The notes under the pieces are model-generated. The model was not told the DNA's origin, did no database searches, and saw only the letters and a program-made list of their open reading frames with translations. DNA of 64,000 nucleotides from Streptomyces alboflavus. GTDB taxonomy: Bacteria; Actinomycetota; Actinomycetes; Streptomycetales; Streptomycetaceae. The first letter of the stretch is position 1; each line of letters begins with the position of its first letter. Positions 50,478 to 63,839 of this stretch are shown here, one piece after another. The stretch is from NCBI RefSeq assembly GCF_000716675.1, contig NZ_JNXT01000059.1:62001-126000 (forward strand). Direction: 5' to 3'. Position numbers and translations under genes: made by a program.

Positions 50478-51340
50478 CCCCCGGACGCTACGAGGGGCAG
50501 GTCGGGGCGGTCTTGTACGTTCTTGCGCTCCCGCTGGTAGGCACCCGGGGGCACCCCGACGATCCGCGCGAAGTGCCGGTTGAGGTGCGGCTGGTCGGTG
50601 AAGCCGACGGCGACGGCCGCCTCCGCGGGGCTCGTACCGGCGTCCAGGAGGTGGCGGGCGCGCCGCACGCGCGCGTCGGTGAGCCAGGCGTGCGGCGGCA
50701 TGCCGTACGCGTCGCGGAAGGCCCGCAGCAGGGCGAAGGAGCTGACGCCGAGACCGGCGGCAAGGCGCTCCAGGCTCGGCGGGTCGACGAGCCGTTCCTC
50801 CAGGACGGCACGCGCGCGTGCCGCGACCCGCGCGCCCGCGGAGCGCACACCGCGCTGCGGCAGGTTGCCGCCGTTCGACCGCAGCAGCCGGGTGACGGCG
50901 ACTCGCAGGAACGTGTCGGCGGCGAGCGCGTTGCCCTCCTCGGCCGCCCGCAGGACCCGGTGGACCAGGGCCACGGCGTACGGGTCGTCGAGGACCGGCA
51001 GGACGAAGCCGGGCGTCCCCCGCAGGGTGGTCGTCTCCCTGGCGATGGCGGCGACCACGTCGGGGGCCGGATAGACGGCTCCGTAGCGCCAGCCCTCAGG
51101 GTCTCCGGCGCGGCCAGTGTGCGGGGTGTCGGGGTTGATCAGGGCGATACTGCCGGGTCCGGCGTGCCGGTCGGCGCCGGTGTGCTGGAACACGTCGACG
51201 CCCTCGCGGATCGCCGCCATCACGAAGTGCTCGTGGGTGTGGCGCGCGAACGTCTTGCGGACGTAGTGGGCGCGCAGCAGGTCCACGCCGGGCAGCTCGG
51301 CGTACGTCCAGTGCCGTGCCTGCTCCGCCGAACCAGCCAT
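50330..51340 (-). CDS. AraC-family regulator of azlCD
   Basis: The 336-residue protein has an AraC ligand-binding cupin (RKTFARHTHEHFVMAAIREG; GSIALINPDTPHTG) and a C-terminal double HTH (SLERLAAGLGVSSFALLRAF; AVAVGFTDQPHLNRHFARIV; GVPPGAYQ). After about residue 290 it continues as a Pro-rich tail of some 45 residues that overlaps azlC in another frame. ATG 51340 lies directly against GGAGGT, an unusually short spacing. The context suggests it activates azlCD. Confidence 0.9.
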   Translation of the reverse strand: MAGSAEQARHWTYAELPGVDLLRAHYVRKTFARHTHEHFVMAAIREGVDVFQHTGADRHAGPGSIALINPDTPHTGRAGDPEGWRYGAVYPAPDVVAAIARETTTLRGTPGFVLPVLDDPYAVALVHRVLRAAEEGNALAADTFLRVAVTRLLRSNGGNLPQRGVRSAGARVAARARAVLEERLVDPPSLERLAAGLGVSSFALLRAFRDAYGMPPHAWLTDARVRRARHLLDAGTSPAEAAVAVGFTDQPHLNRHFARIVGVPPGAYQRERKNVQDRPDLPLVASGGWQSEHHPQTYPGTPKQPLRPRAPRSAPVPVRPVPTPLSSATPSVSESP

Positions 51341-51400
51341 ACCTCCATTCTGCGCCCGTCCGGCGCTTCGAGTGCAAGCCCTTTTCGCAGGTCGGAGCCA

Positions 51401-51423
51401 TTGTCAGTGGCGGGGTGCACGAT
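51401..51423 (+). promoter_or_regulatory. RecA-NDp-type promoter of lhr
   Basis: TTGTCAGTG (51401-51409), an 8-bp spacer and CACGAT (51418-51423) repeat the architecture of the recA promoter, with an identical 9-base upstream element. The predicted start falls about at the lhr ATG (51430), implying a leaderless transcript. Confidence 0.65.
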
Positions 51424-51429
51424 GGGGTC

Positions 51430-56106
<4,677 letters not shown>

Positions 56107-56202
56107 CCTCCCCTGACACCACCGACCTGGGCCTCCCCCTCCCCCACATCACAACCACCCCGGCCCGGGACCGCGCCCCCAGACAGAAGGCCGGACGAGG
56201 AG

Positions 56203-56292
56203 CCCCACCGGACCGAAGGACGAATGCTCGCCCCCCACCGGACCGAAAACTGAATTGGGAACCCCCACCGAACCGATCCCCGCAATCCGAAC
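56203..56292. repeat. Three 30-bp-period direct repeats
   Basis: CCCCACCGGACCGAA occurs at 56203 and 56233, and a variant CCCCACCGAACCGAT at 56263, at an exact 30-bp period. The 15 bases between them vary. The spacing equals about three helical turns. Confidence 0.85.
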
Positions 56293-56296
56293 CGGA

Positions 56297-56401
56297 GGGG
56301 CCGTGCCGGTATGTCCGCGCGCAGCTCGGCCCACCACGAGGGGCGTACACAAAACGTAGGCGACGCCACACACGCGAGCACGGACATACCGGCACGGCCC
56401 C
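56297..56401. repeat. Perfect 21-bp inverted repeat with 63-base centre
   Basis: The left arm (56297-56317, beginning GGGGCCGTGCC) and right arm (56381-56401, ending GGCACGGCCCC) are exact complements. The centre contains CGTACACAAAACG, a small internal hairpin. It could be a large stem-loop RNA, a terminator for lhr or a miniature element. No flanking target duplication is obvious. Confidence 0.85.
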
Positions 56402-56496
56402 GCACCCAACCGGACAGAGGGCGAAAGGACAGCAACCCCTAACGACCCCCCCCCATCCCAAGGCGCCCCCGCCAGCAAAAGTGGAACGCTACCCCC

Positions 56497-57297
56497 ATGC
56501 CCGAAGGAGACACCGTCCACCAATCCGCCCACCGCCTCCACACAGCCCTCTCCGGCCACCCCCTCACCCGCTCCGACCTCCGCGTCCCCAAACTCGCCAC
56601 CACCGACCTGACCACCCGCACCGTCCTGGACGTCACCGCCCGCGGCAAACACCTCCTCACCCGAGTGGAAGGCGGCCTCACCCTCCACTCCCACCTGGGC
56701 ATGGACGGCTCCTGGCGCGTGTACACCCCCCAGGAGCGCTGGCGCGGCGGCCCCACCCACCAGATCCGCGCCATCCTCGCCACCGCGGACCACACAGCCG
56801 TCGGCTACCGCCTGCCGGTCCTGGAACTGCTCCGCACGACCGACGAACACCACGCCGTGGGCCACCTGGGCCCCGACCTCCTGGGCCCGGACTGGGACCC
56901 GGAACTGGCGCTGCGGAACCTGCGGGCGGACCCGGAGCGCGCCCTGGGCGAGGCACTGCTCGACCAACGGAATCTCGCGGGCATCGGCAACATCTACAAG
57001 AGCGAACTGTGCTTCCTGCTCAGGGCCACCCCTTGGCTCCCGGTCGGCGAGCTGTCCGAGGAGCAGGCGACGCGCCTCCCGACCTTGGCGAAGAAGCTCC
57101 TGGAGGCGAACCGCGACCGCCCGGCCCGCACGACGACGGGCAGCACCCGCCCCGGCCAACGCCTGTACGTCTACGGCCGCGCACCCCGCCCCTGCCTGCG
57201 CTGCGGCACCCCCCTGCGCGCGGCGGACCAGGGCGACCCGACCCGCAGACGCCCCACGTACTGGTGCCCGACCTGCCAACAGGGCCCCACCCCCTAG
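56497..57297 (+). CDS. nei: Fpg/Nei-family DNA glycosylase (endonuclease VIII type)
   Basis: It excises oxidised bases and nicks abasic sites. The 266-residue protein begins PEGDTVHQSAHRLHTAL, the Nei catalytic Pro-Glu N-terminus (Pro2 after Met removal). GLTLHSHLGMDGSWRVY is the conserved beta strand, DQRNLAGIGNIYKSELCFLL the helix-two-turn-helix with the essential Asn/Lys, and LRCGTPLRA...YWCPTCQQ the zinc finger (four Cys). It follows lhr on the same strand after a structured 390-bp spacer. An 8-bp tandem array starts 15 bases after its stop. Confidence 0.95.
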   Translation: MPEGDTVHQSAHRLHTALSGHPLTRSDLRVPKLATTDLTTRTVLDVTARGKHLLTRVEGGLTLHSHLGMDGSWRVYTPQERWRGGPTHQIRAILATADHTAVGYRLPVLELLRTTDEHHAVGHLGPDLLGPDWDPELALRNLRADPERALGEALLDQRNLAGIGNIYKSELCFLLRATPWLPVGELSEEQATRLPTLAKKLLEANRDRPARTTTGSTRPGQRLYVYGRAPRPCLRCGTPLRAADQGDPTRRRPTYWCPTCQQGPTP

Positions 57298-57312
57298 GAA
57301 CAACGCAACGCT

Positions 57313-57384
57313 ACGCACCCACGCACCCACGCACCCACGCACCCACGCACCCACGCACCCACGCACCCACGCACCCACGCACCC
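57313..57384. repeat. Nine perfect 8-bp tandem repeats after nei
   Basis: ACGCACCC is repeated nine times without a mismatch, ending 15 bases before the promoter of the next gene. An 8-bp unit far from coding frames is free to vary in copy number. Confidence 0.95.
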
Positions 57385-57399
57385 ACGCGAACCAACCAG

Positions 57400-57429
57400 T
57401 TGACGTCCCGTCAGATCCCGCCGTACGGT
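57400..57429 (+). promoter_or_regulatory. Promoter with palindrome upstream of SDR gene
   Basis: TTGACG (57400-57405) and TACGGT (57424-57429) are 18 bp apart, and TACGGT ends six bases before ATG 57436, so the transcript is probably leaderless. TGACG-TCC-CGTCA (57401-57413) is a perfect inverted repeat over the -35 and may be a repressor site of TetR type. Confidence 0.55.
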
Positions 57430-57435
57430 CCCGCC

Positions 57436-58212
57436 ATGCCCATAACGGCGTACGACCTCACCGACCGCACCGCGTTCGTCACAGGCGCCGCCAGCGGAAT
57501 CGGCCGCGCCACCGCCGTGCTACTGGCCGAGGCGGGTGCGGCGGTGCACTGCGCCGACCGCGACGCCCAGGGCCTGAAGGAGACGGCGACCCACATCAAG
57601 TCGGACGGCGGCACGGCGTTCACGTACACCGTGGACGTCGCCGACAAAGAGCAGGTGGACGGGGCCGTAGCGGACGCGGCCGAGGCGACGGGCCGACTGG
57701 ACGTGATGGCGGCCATCGCCGGGATCATGCACAGCAGCCCGGTCCTGGAGACCCGCGACGAGGACCTGGACCGGGTCCTGGGAGTGAACTTCAAGGGGGT
57801 CCTGTACGCGTGCCAGGCGGCGGCCCGGACGATGATCTCCGCGGGGACGGGCGGCAGCATCGTGACGATGGCGTCGAGCGCGGTCGACACCAGCCACCCC
57901 GGCCTGCTCTGCTACGCCTCGGCGAAGGCGGCCGTCGTACAGCTGACGAAGACGCTGGCGGCGGAGGTGGGTGAGCACGGAATCCGCGTCAACGCGGTGG
58001 CCCCGGGATGGACGCGTACGCCGATGACGCACCGGCACAAGGAGGAGGCGCAGGCGGCGACGGAGGCCGCGCTGGCCCGCAGGTCACCCCTGGGCAGGGT
58101 GGGCGAGCCAGAGGACGTGGCGCACGCCGTACTGCACCTGGCGTCGGACGCGTCGTCGTTCACGACGGGTCAGATCCTGCGCCCGAACGGCGGCGTCGCG
58201 ATGCCGTGGTGA
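57436..58212 (+). CDS. Short-chain dehydrogenase/reductase (3-oxoacyl reductase-like)
   Basis: The 258-residue protein is a classical SDR of the FabG type: AFVTGAASGIGRATAVLLAE, MAAIAGIMHSSPVLE, the catalytic Ser in IVTMASSAVDTSH, Tyr and Lys in YASAKAAVVQLTK, and VNAVAPGWTRTPM. The C-terminal TGQILRPNGGVAMPW is typical. ATG 57436 matches a leaderless promoter six bases upstream; an open frame extends to 57400. It stands apart from fatty-acid genes, so the substrate is open. Confidence 0.93.
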   Translation: MPITAYDLTDRTAFVTGAASGIGRATAVLLAEAGAAVHCADRDAQGLKETATHIKSDGGTAFTYTVDVADKEQVDGAVADAAEATGRLDVMAAIAGIMHSSPVLETRDEDLDRVLGVNFKGVLYACQAAARTMISAGTGGSIVTMASSAVDTSHPGLLCYASAKAAVVQLTKTLAAEVGEHGIRVNAVAPGWTRTPMTHRHKEEAQAATEAALARRSPLGRVGEPEDVAHAVLHLASDASSFTTGQILRPNGGVAMPW

Positions 58213-58420
58213 CCTGTCTCGGTGGCCTGCGCCGAGCGACCCCCGCGGCCCGCGCCTTGGCCACACAGTGCACCGGGAGCAGGCTCAACCCCCACCCGCC
58301 GGCCGCGACGGCCCCCTCCAGGACCCCCGCCTCGGGCGCCAGGGCGAGCCGGAAGACGGCCCACCACCACAGCGCGGAAAGCCCAAGGACGGGCGCCCAC
58401 CGCACGACGCGCCACGGCAC
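58160..58420 (-). CDS. Small two-helix membrane protein, tail-to-tail with SDR
   Basis: The 86-residue ORF from GTG 58420 has a GGGAGG site eight bases upstream and two hydrophobic stretches (WAPVLGLSALWWWAVFRLAL and EGAVAAGGWGLSLLPVHCVA), followed by a basic tail. The first segment is Trp-rich. Its last 53 bp overlap the SDR gene on the other strand. Composition and ribosome site make it a likely real gene, but I do not know a function. Confidence 0.6.
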   Translation of the reverse strand: MPWRVVRWAPVLGLSALWWWAVFRLALAPEAGVLEGAVAAGGWGLSLLPVHCVAKARAAGVARRRPPRQVTTASRRRRSGAGSDPS

Positions 58421-58834
58421 GGCTGTCACCTCCCGCCAGGGGCCGGGCCGACCGCGCGGCCGCGTACGGAGCCCGCCCGGACCGACTCCGGACGCGGGCT
58501 TTCCGAGTCTCCCCCGCCCCACCGACCCCCGCATCCGAAGAGCCCACAGCCATCCACATCACAGCCCGGCGCCCCCCGGCATGGTCCACACCATCGGCAC
58601 GACCGGTGCCGAGTCAGCCGTACCGACGACTGGAGGACGCCCGAGAACATCCCACGACCACGCCGGACCCGTCCGGTCCGCCAAGACAACCCCACGGACC
58701 GCACGGGCCGACGGCACGGGCCGACCGCACAGGCCCCGACCTCACAGCCGCCTTCACAGACCCGACCTCACAGGTCAACCCGACAATCGAGCCCCCGCCC
58801 CCCCAAGGCGCCCCCAAGGGCGCCCCCGCCAGCC
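58421..58834. other. Intergenic region before the Dps gene
   Basis: This 414-bp stretch shows only degenerate short repeats (CACGGGCCGAC-like units near 58700) and no gene with a believable start and composition. It separates the 3' end of dps from the small membrane protein gene. Confidence 0.5.
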
Positions 58835-59305
58835 CTATCCGTTCTCGGCCTGGAACATCCAGTGATGCTTCTCCAGATCGGCCGTGATCTGGATGAAGAT
58901 GTCCTGGCTGACCGGATCCGCGTCGCCGGTGGCCCCCACCCGCTCCCGCATCCGTGTGATCACCGCTCCGAGCGCGTCCACGAGCGCCCCGACCGCGTCG
59001 GTGTCCTTGACCCAGCCGTCGGGGACCTGGCCGATACCGCTGCTCGACGCGACCGTCCCGGCCCGCCCGTCGGGCGAGACACCGAGCGTGGAGGCGCGTT
59101 CGGCGACGGTGTCGGAGTGCAGCCGGGCGGTGTCCACGACCTCGTCGAGCTGCAGGTGCACGGAGCGGAAGCGCGGGCCGACCACGTTCCAGTGGATCTG
59201 CTTGGCCACCAGGGACAGGTCGACGAGGTCCACGAGGGCGCCCTGCAGCGCCTCGGACACAGTCTTCAGGTCGTCGTCGGGCAAGGGGCTCTTCACGACG
59301 TACAT
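58835..59305 (-). CDS. dps: Dps-family DNA-binding ferritin
   Basis: Dps forms dodecamers that oxidise and store iron and protect DNA in stress or stationary phase. The 156-residue protein has the inter-subunit ferroxidase site in AKQIHWNVVGPRFRSVHLQL and DEVVDTARLHSDTVAERAS (His, Asp and Glu ligands). The C-terminal helix ITADLEKHHWMFQAENG is typical. There is no long Lys-rich N-terminal tail. ATG 59305 has GGAGG close upstream. Confidence 0.93.
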   Translation of the reverse strand: MYVVKSPLPDDDLKTVSEALQGALVDLVDLSLVAKQIHWNVVGPRFRSVHLQLDEVVDTARLHSDTVAERASTLGVSPDGRAGTVASSSGIGQVPDGWVKDTDAVGALVDALGAVITRMRERVGATGDADPVSQDIFIQITADLEKHHWMFQAENG

Positions 59306-59484
59306 CGTTTCCTCCGCGTCTTGACGGTCTTCGTGTCTCGGCTGTCCAAACAACGCCATCCAAAACACCATCAACCATCGCGCAAGCGCTTCATTACGGC
59401 CACTTCGGGCACCACACGCACCACACGCAGGCAAGACACGAGCAGGCAAGAGCGCCGGACGGACCCGCGAGAAGACAGCAAAAA

Positions 59485-59509
59485 CCCCGGCCGGGCGACC
59501 CGGCCGGGG
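59485..59509 (-). terminator. Rho-independent terminator of clgR
   Basis: Perfect 11-bp arms (CCCCGGCCGGG and its complement) with loop CGA; on the minus strand the hairpin is followed by TTTTTGC. It lies 26 bases after the clgR stop. Confidence 0.9.
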
Positions 59510-59535
59510 CTCTGTGCGCGTAAGGGGCCCGAACG

Positions 59536-59910
59536 TCAGGCGGCGACGACGTCGACCGCTTCCGCAGGCGCCTTGATGGTCACCCGTTCCGGTGGCACAC
59601 CGGTCACCGAGACGGAATTGAGCATCGGACGCATCGGTGCGCGCACCGGTTCCGTAGCCGCTGCCGACTGGGCCAGCTCGGCGAGCGAGAGCTCGTCGCT
59701 CACTTCTCGCATGAGCTCGGACATCCGTACGTCAAGCGCGTCGCAGATCGCGGAAAGCAGCTCGGAGGAAGCCTCCTTCTGCCCCCGCTCCACCTCGGAG
59801 AGATAGCCGAGTGAGACTCGGGCGGACGAGGAGACTTCGCGCAGAGTACGGCCCTGGCGCTGGCGCTGCCGACGCAGCACGTCACCCAGCAGGCGACGGA
59901 GCAGAATCAT
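59536..59910 (-). CDS. clgR: Clp gene regulator ClgR
   Basis: ClgR is an XRE-type activator of clp and lon protease genes in actinobacteria and is itself degraded by Clp. The 124-residue protein has the [23 protein letters not shown] followed by [20 protein letters not shown], and ends in DVVAA, a C-terminal Ala-Ala that fits a Clp degron. ATG 59910 matches the [14 protein letters not shown] start of the family; an ATG-type start at 59943 is less likely. The order rimO-pgsA-cinA-clgR matches the arrangement near ftsK in corynebacteria and mycobacteria. Confidence 0.9.
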   Translation of the reverse strand: MILLRRLLGDVLRRQRQRQGRTLREVSSSARVSLGYLSEVERGQKEASSELLSAICDALDVRMSELMREVSDELSLAELAQSAAATEPVRAPMRPMLNSVSVTGVPPERVTIKAPAEAVDVVAA

Positions 59911-60019
59911 CGGTGGCTCCCTCCTCGGACCGCGTAGCCGCATCCTTCACGCCCCACCGTACCGCCTCGCGCGGCGGCCGTGCGGGGAGCGATGTCGTGT
60001 TCACTCAGGGCTGCAAACA

Positions 60020-60658
60020 TCAAGTCCCCCCGTTCTGTTCCGTATCCTGTGCCCGCTCATTCCCGGCGCGTTCTCCTGAGAGCCGCCGGAGGAGCAGTCC
60101 CAGCACACTGCGTACGCTCTCTCTACGGATTTCCGTACGGATTCCGTTCAACCTCAGGCCGGCCACATTCCCCTCAGAGCGAAGCGGGGAACCAGGACCG
60201 ACGACCGCGACGAACACCGTTCCGACCGCCTGTCCGTCCTGCGGATCGGGGCCGGCGACGCCCGTCGTGGCGAGCCCCCAGTCGGCGCCGAGCAGCTCGC
60301 GCACACCGGCGGCCATCTGCAGGGCGACGTCGCCGTCCACGGCTCCGCGGGCGGCGAGCAGCTCGCCGTCCACCCCGAGGACATCCCGCTTCAGCTCCGT
60401 CGCGTACGCCGTGACGGAGCCGCGGAAGACCCGCGAGGCACCCGGCACCGACGTTACCTCGGCGGCCACGAGACCGCCGGTCAGGGATTCGGCGACGGCC
60501 AGCGTCTCCCCGCGCCCGGCGAGCAGCCGCAGCACCTCGGCGGCGACCCCGGCCCCGGCCGAGGCATCCGCACCAGCCTCAGCACCAGCAGCCGCACCGG
60601 CCTCAACACCGGCCCCGGCCCGCGCGCGGGCTTCCGCCCCCGACCCCCCGGCGCTCAC
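60020..60658 (-). CDS. cinA: CinA C-terminal domain protein (NMN amidohydrolase type)
   Basis: The family deamidates nicotinamide mononucleotide (PncC activity). The 212-residue protein has the core LAVAESLTGGLVAAEVTSVP, FRGSVTAYATELKRDVLGVD and GLATTGVAGPDPQDGQAVGT, but not the N-terminal MoCF domain of full CinA. The first 40 residues are Ala/Gly/Glu repeats, and the C-terminus is a 20-residue polar tail. GTG 60658 overlaps the pgsA stop (GTGA), so it is coupled to pgsA. Confidence 0.92.
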   Translation of the reverse strand: MSAGGSGAEARARAGAGVEAGAAAGAEAGADASAGAGVAAEVLRLLAGRGETLAVAESLTGGLVAAEVTSVPGASRVFRGSVTAYATELKRDVLGVDGELLAARGAVDGDVALQMAAGVRELLGADWGLATTGVAGPDPQDGQAVGTVFVAVVGPGSPLRSEGNVAGLRLNGIRTEIRRESVRSVLGLLLRRLSGERAGNERAQDTEQNGGT

Positions 60659-61362
60659 TTCGCGGCCCCCCGCTCCGGCTCCGGACCGGCCTCCTCACGC
60701 GCCGCGGCCGCGCTCGCCGCCATGCCCTGCCTGCGCAGCACCACGGCCTGCTTCACGTAGTCCAGGCCGGTGACGACGGTGAGGACGACGGCGACCGCCA
60801 TCACCCAGAACCGCAGGGTCGCGAGCGGGCCGGTCAGCGCGAGGACGTACATCCCGACGGCCGTGCCCTGCGCGAGCGTCTTCATCTTGCCGCCGCGGCT
60901 GGCCGGGATGACGCCGTAGCGGATCACCCAGAAGCGCAGCAGTGTGATCCCGAGCTCACGCCCGAGGATCACGCCGGTCACCCACCACGGAAGGTCACCG
61001 AGCCAGGACAGACAGATGAGCGCCGCCCCCATGATCGCTTTGTCGGCGATGGGGTCGGCGATCTTCCCGAAGTCCGTGACCAGGTTGTACGTGCGGGCGA
61101 GGTGACCGTCGAAGAGGTCGGTGATCATGGCGATGGCGAAGGCGGCCCAGGCGAACGAGCGCCAGGCCGGGTCGTAGCCGCCGTTGCCGAGGAGCAGCAT
61201 CACAAAGCCGGGCACGAGCAGCAGCCGGACCATGGTCAGCATGTTCGCGACGTTCCACAGGCTGGCCTGGTCGACCGCCGCGGCGCCCAGCTTCCCGCCG
61301 CGCACCGGCTTCGCGCCGTGCGCGCCGGAGCCGCCCGCCGCGGATGCCGGGACTTGGGTCAT
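60655..61362 (-). CDS. pgsA: CDP-diacylglycerol-glycerol-3-phosphate 3-phosphatidyltransferase family
   Basis: The 235-residue membrane enzyme carries the CDP-alcohol phosphatidyltransferase motif [20 protein letters not shown] followed by IADK, with all three or four metal-binding Asp present. Hydrophobic helices flank it ([34 protein letters not shown]). It makes phosphatidylglycerol phosphate or a related phospholipid. ATG 61362 overlaps the rimO stop (ATGA). Streptomyces have several paralogues, so the exact product is uncertain. Confidence 0.92.
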   Translation of the reverse strand: MTQVPASAAGGSGAHGAKPVRGGKLGAAAVDQASLWNVANMLTMVRLLLVPGFVMLLLGNGGYDPAWRSFAWAAFAIAMITDLFDGHLARTYNLVTDFGKIADPIADKAIMGAALICLSWLGDLPWWVTGVILGRELGITLLRFWVIRYGVIPASRGGKMKTLAQGTAVGMYVLALTGPLATLRFWVMAVAVVLTVVTGLDYVKQAVVLRRQGMAASAAAAREEAGPEPERGAAK

Positions 61363-62888
61363 CTGCCCGTCCCTTCGCCGACGCCCCGGGACCGGCCTGC
61401 ACCGGGGCCTTCGGGGCCGGCTCCGGCCCCGTCGCCCAGGAGCTCGCACTGCTCCGCCACCAGATCCACGCCTTCCGTGCCGACCACCTTTGCCACGACC
61501 ATACGGCCGACGTGCAAGGGCTCCCCAGCCGTCGCGTCCGCGAATCGGATCTGGCCGTCCGTCTCGGGTGCCTGGTGCGCGGCGCGGCCGATGGCGCCGT
61601 CCTCGTCGTCGACGGACTCGATCAGCACCTCCAGGCGCTCGCCGAGGCGCTCCTCGGCGCGCTGTGAGGTCAGCTCCTCCGCGAGCCGCGAGACCCGTGC
61701 GAGGCGCTCGTCGACGGTGTCCTGGTCGAGCTTGTGCTCGTACGTGGCCGCTTCGGTGCCCTCCTCGTCGGAGTACCCGAAGACGCCGATCGCGTCGAGC
61801 CGGGCGCCCGTGAGGAACCGCTCCAGCTCGGCGACGTCGGCCTCGGTCTCGCCGGGGAAGCCGACGATGAAGTTGGAGCGCACACCCGCCTGCGGCGCCT
61901 TGCCGCGGATGGTCTCCAGGAGCTCCAGGAAGCGGTCGGTGTCTCCGAAGCGGCGCATCGCGCGCAGCACGCCGGGCGCGGAGTGCTGGAAGGACAGGTC
62001 GAAGTACGGCGCGACCTTCTCCGTGGACGTCAGGACGTCGATGAGCCCGGGGCGCATCTCGGCGGGCTGCAGGTAGCTGACGCGGACGCGCTCGATGCCG
62101 TCGACGGCCGCCAGCTCGGGCAGGAGCGTCTCCAGGAGACGGATGTCACCGAGGTCCTTGCCGTACGAGGTGTTGTTCTCGGAGACCAGCATGACCTCCT
62201 TGACGCCCTGCTCGGCCAGCCAGCGGGTCTCTCCGAGCACGTCCGAGGGGCGGCGCGAGATGAAGGAGCCGCGGAAGGACGGGATGGCGCAGAAGGAGCA
62301 CCTGCGGTCGCAGCCCGAGGCGAGCTTCACCGAGGCGACCGGGTTGGTCCCCAGGCGGCGGCGCAGGGGCGCACGCGGCCCGGAGGCGGGCGCGAGGCCC
62401 TCGGGCAGGTCCACGGGCGCGTGGCCGGGCAGGGAGACCTCTGTGCCCGCTTCCTGGCGCTCCGCGGGGCTGATCGGGAGCAGCTTGCGGCGGTCGCGCG
62501 GGGTGTGCGAGGCGTGGATGCCGCCGTTGAGGATGGTCTGCAGGCGGTCGGAGATGTCGGCGTAGTCGTCGAAGCCGAGGACGCCGTCGGCTTCGGGCAG
62601 CGCCTCGGCGAGATCCTTGCCGTAGCGCTCGGCCATGCAGCCGACGGCCACGACGGCCTGCGTCCTGCCGTGGCCCTTGAGGTCATTGGCTTCGAGCAGG
62701 GCGTCTACGGAGTCCTTCTTGGCGGCTTCGACGAAGCCACAGGTGTTGACGACGGCGACGTCCGCGTTCTCGGCGTCCTCCACGAGGTCCCAGCCGTCCG
62801 CCTCCAAGCGGCCTGCGAGCTCCTCCGAGTCCACCTCGTTACGGGCGCAGCCAAGCGTGACAAGGGCGACGGTGCGGCGTTCGGGCAT
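61359..62888 (-). CDS. rimO: Ribosomal protein uS12 methylthiotransferase RimO
   Basis: RimO methylthiolates an aspartate of ribosomal protein S12. The 509-residue protein has the N-terminal cluster cysteines ([49 protein letters not shown]) and the radical SAM motif in [40 protein letters not shown] and a C-terminal TRAM domain follow. RimO is distinguished from MiaB by [10 protein letters not shown] and [14 protein letters not shown] 30-residue Gly-rich tail precedes the stop, which overlaps pgsA. Confidence 0.95.
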   Translation of the reverse strand: MPERRTVALVTLGCARNEVDSEELAGRLEADGWDLVEDAENADVAVVNTCGFVEAAKKDSVDALLEANDLKGHGRTQAVVAVGCMAERYGKDLAEALPEADGVLGFDDYADISDRLQTILNGGIHASHTPRDRRKLLPISPAERQEAGTEVSLPGHAPVDLPEGLAPASGPRAPLRRRLGTNPVASVKLASGCDRRCSFCAIPSFRGSFISRRPSDVLGETRWLAEQGVKEVMLVSENNTSYGKDLGDIRLLETLLPELAAVDGIERVRVSYLQPAEMRPGLIDVLTSTEKVAPYFDLSFQHSAPGVLRAMRRFGDTDRFLELLETIRGKAPQAGVRSNFIVGFPGETEADVAELERFLTGARLDAIGVFGYSDEEGTEAATYEHKLDQDTVDERLARVSRLAEELTSQRAEERLGERLEVLIESVDDEDGAIGRAAHQAPETDGQIRFADATAGEPLHVGRMVVAKVVGTEGVDLVAEQCELLGDGAGAGPEGPGAGRSRGVGEGTGR

Positions 62889-62972
62889 GGAATCAAGACT
62901 ACTTCGTCCATGCGTCGGCGCCCGCCGCCAGGGTTCACCGGTGATCGCGACGGGCGCTCGGGGCAGGGCAGG

Positions 62973-63839
62973 TCAGCCGACTTCCGGGTCACCCTTCGTG
63001 TACGAGAGGCGCTCGACCTGGCCCGGCTCGAATTCGTTGTCGACCGGTTTGCCGTTCACGAACAGCTTGATCGCGCCGGCGTCACCGAGCACGAGGTCGA
63101 TCTTCTGCTTGTCCTGGAAGGTCTTGGTCTGGCCCTGCTTGAGCAGGCCGTCGAACAGCTGTCGGCCGTTGTGGTCCTTCACGGAGATCCAGCTGCGGCC
63201 GTCGGCGGCGTCGACCTTGACGGTCACCTTGTCCTGCGGCACTCCGGCGACGGCGCTGTCGGACGGGTCCGGCTTGGGGTCGGCGGGCTTGCTGGCGCTC
63301 GGCTTCGGGGCGGTGGGCTTGCTGGGCGTGGAGCCCTCGGCGACCTGCTGGCCGTCGTCACTGTCGTCACCGCCGCTGAAGGCGGTGTACCCGACGAAGG
63401 CGATCACGGCGACGATGGCGGCCACCATGGCCGCGGTCCAGTTCGGGCGGCGCGGCTCGGAGCGGATCCGCTCGGCCTCGAACAGCGGCGCGGCCGGGGT
63501 GGGCGCGGGCGGCCTGCCGCCGTGGCCCGCGTCGTACTGCGCGATCAGCGGGGCGGGGTCGATGCCGACGGCGCGCGCCAGCGTACGGATGTGTCCGCGG
63601 GCGTACACGTCGCCGCCGCAGCGGGAGAAGTCGTCCTGTTCGATCGCGTGCACGATCGGGATGCGCACCCGGGTGGACGTACTGATCTCGTCGACGGTCA
63701 GTCCCGCGTCCACGCGTGCCTGCCGAAGGACGTGACCGATCGAGGGACGCTCTTCCGCGGGATGTTCGGCCGCGGGGCTGTCCTCTGCGGGGCGGTCGTC
63801 TGAAGGGTGGGCGTCTTCAGGGGAGTTGCCGATGGACAC
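62973..63839 (-). CDS. RodZ-like HTH membrane protein
   Basis: The 288-residue protein has a cytoplasmic HTH_25 domain (IGHVLRQARVDAGLTVDEIS; VRIPIVHAIEQDDFSRCGGD; YARGHIRTLARAVGIDP), one membrane helix (TAAMVAAIVAVIAFVGYTAF), a Pro/Lys/Ser-rich linker, and an extracytoplasmic DUF4115-type domain (KVTVKVDAADGRSWISVKDH; LVLGDAGAIKLFVNGKPVDN). RodZ links MreB to the cell wall in rods; the role in Streptomyces is less clear. GTG 63839 is favoured by AAAGG; GTG 63866 is possible. In Streptomyces ftsK normally lies next upstream. Confidence 0.88.
   Translation of the reverse strand: MSIGNSPEDAHPSDDRPAEDSPAAEHPAEERPSIGHVLRQARVDAGLTVDEISTSTRVRIPIVHAIEQDDFSRCGGDVYARGHIRTLARAVGIDPAPLIAQYDAGHGGRPPAPTPAAPLFEAERIRSEPRRPNWTAAMVAAIVAVIAFVGYTAFSGGDDSDDGQQVAEGSTPSKPTAPKPSASKPADPKPDPSDSAVAGVPQDKVTVKVDAADGRSWISVKDHNGRQLFDGLLKQGQTKTFQDKQKIDLVLGDAGAIKLFVNGKPVDNEFEPGQVERLSYTKGDPEVG

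Larger units (their letters stand above)
56107..56496. other. Structured intergenic region between lhr and nei
   Basis: This 390-bp spacer has no supported gene. It contains three 30-bp direct repeats (56203-56292) followed by a 21-bp perfect inverted repeat around a 63-base centre (56297-56401). Its composition is C-rich on the plus strand. Confidence 0.8.

Noticed and set aside
56203..56292. CRISPR array with 15-bp repeats
   Set aside because: There are only three units, with 15-bp spacers, no cas genes, and too short a repeat.
56149..57378. 409-codon minus-strand open frame opposite nei
   Set aside because: It is the antisense shadow of nei and of the 8-bp repeat array. Composition is Gly/Val/Arg-rich with no family match or ribosome site, while nei on the plus strand has full motifs.
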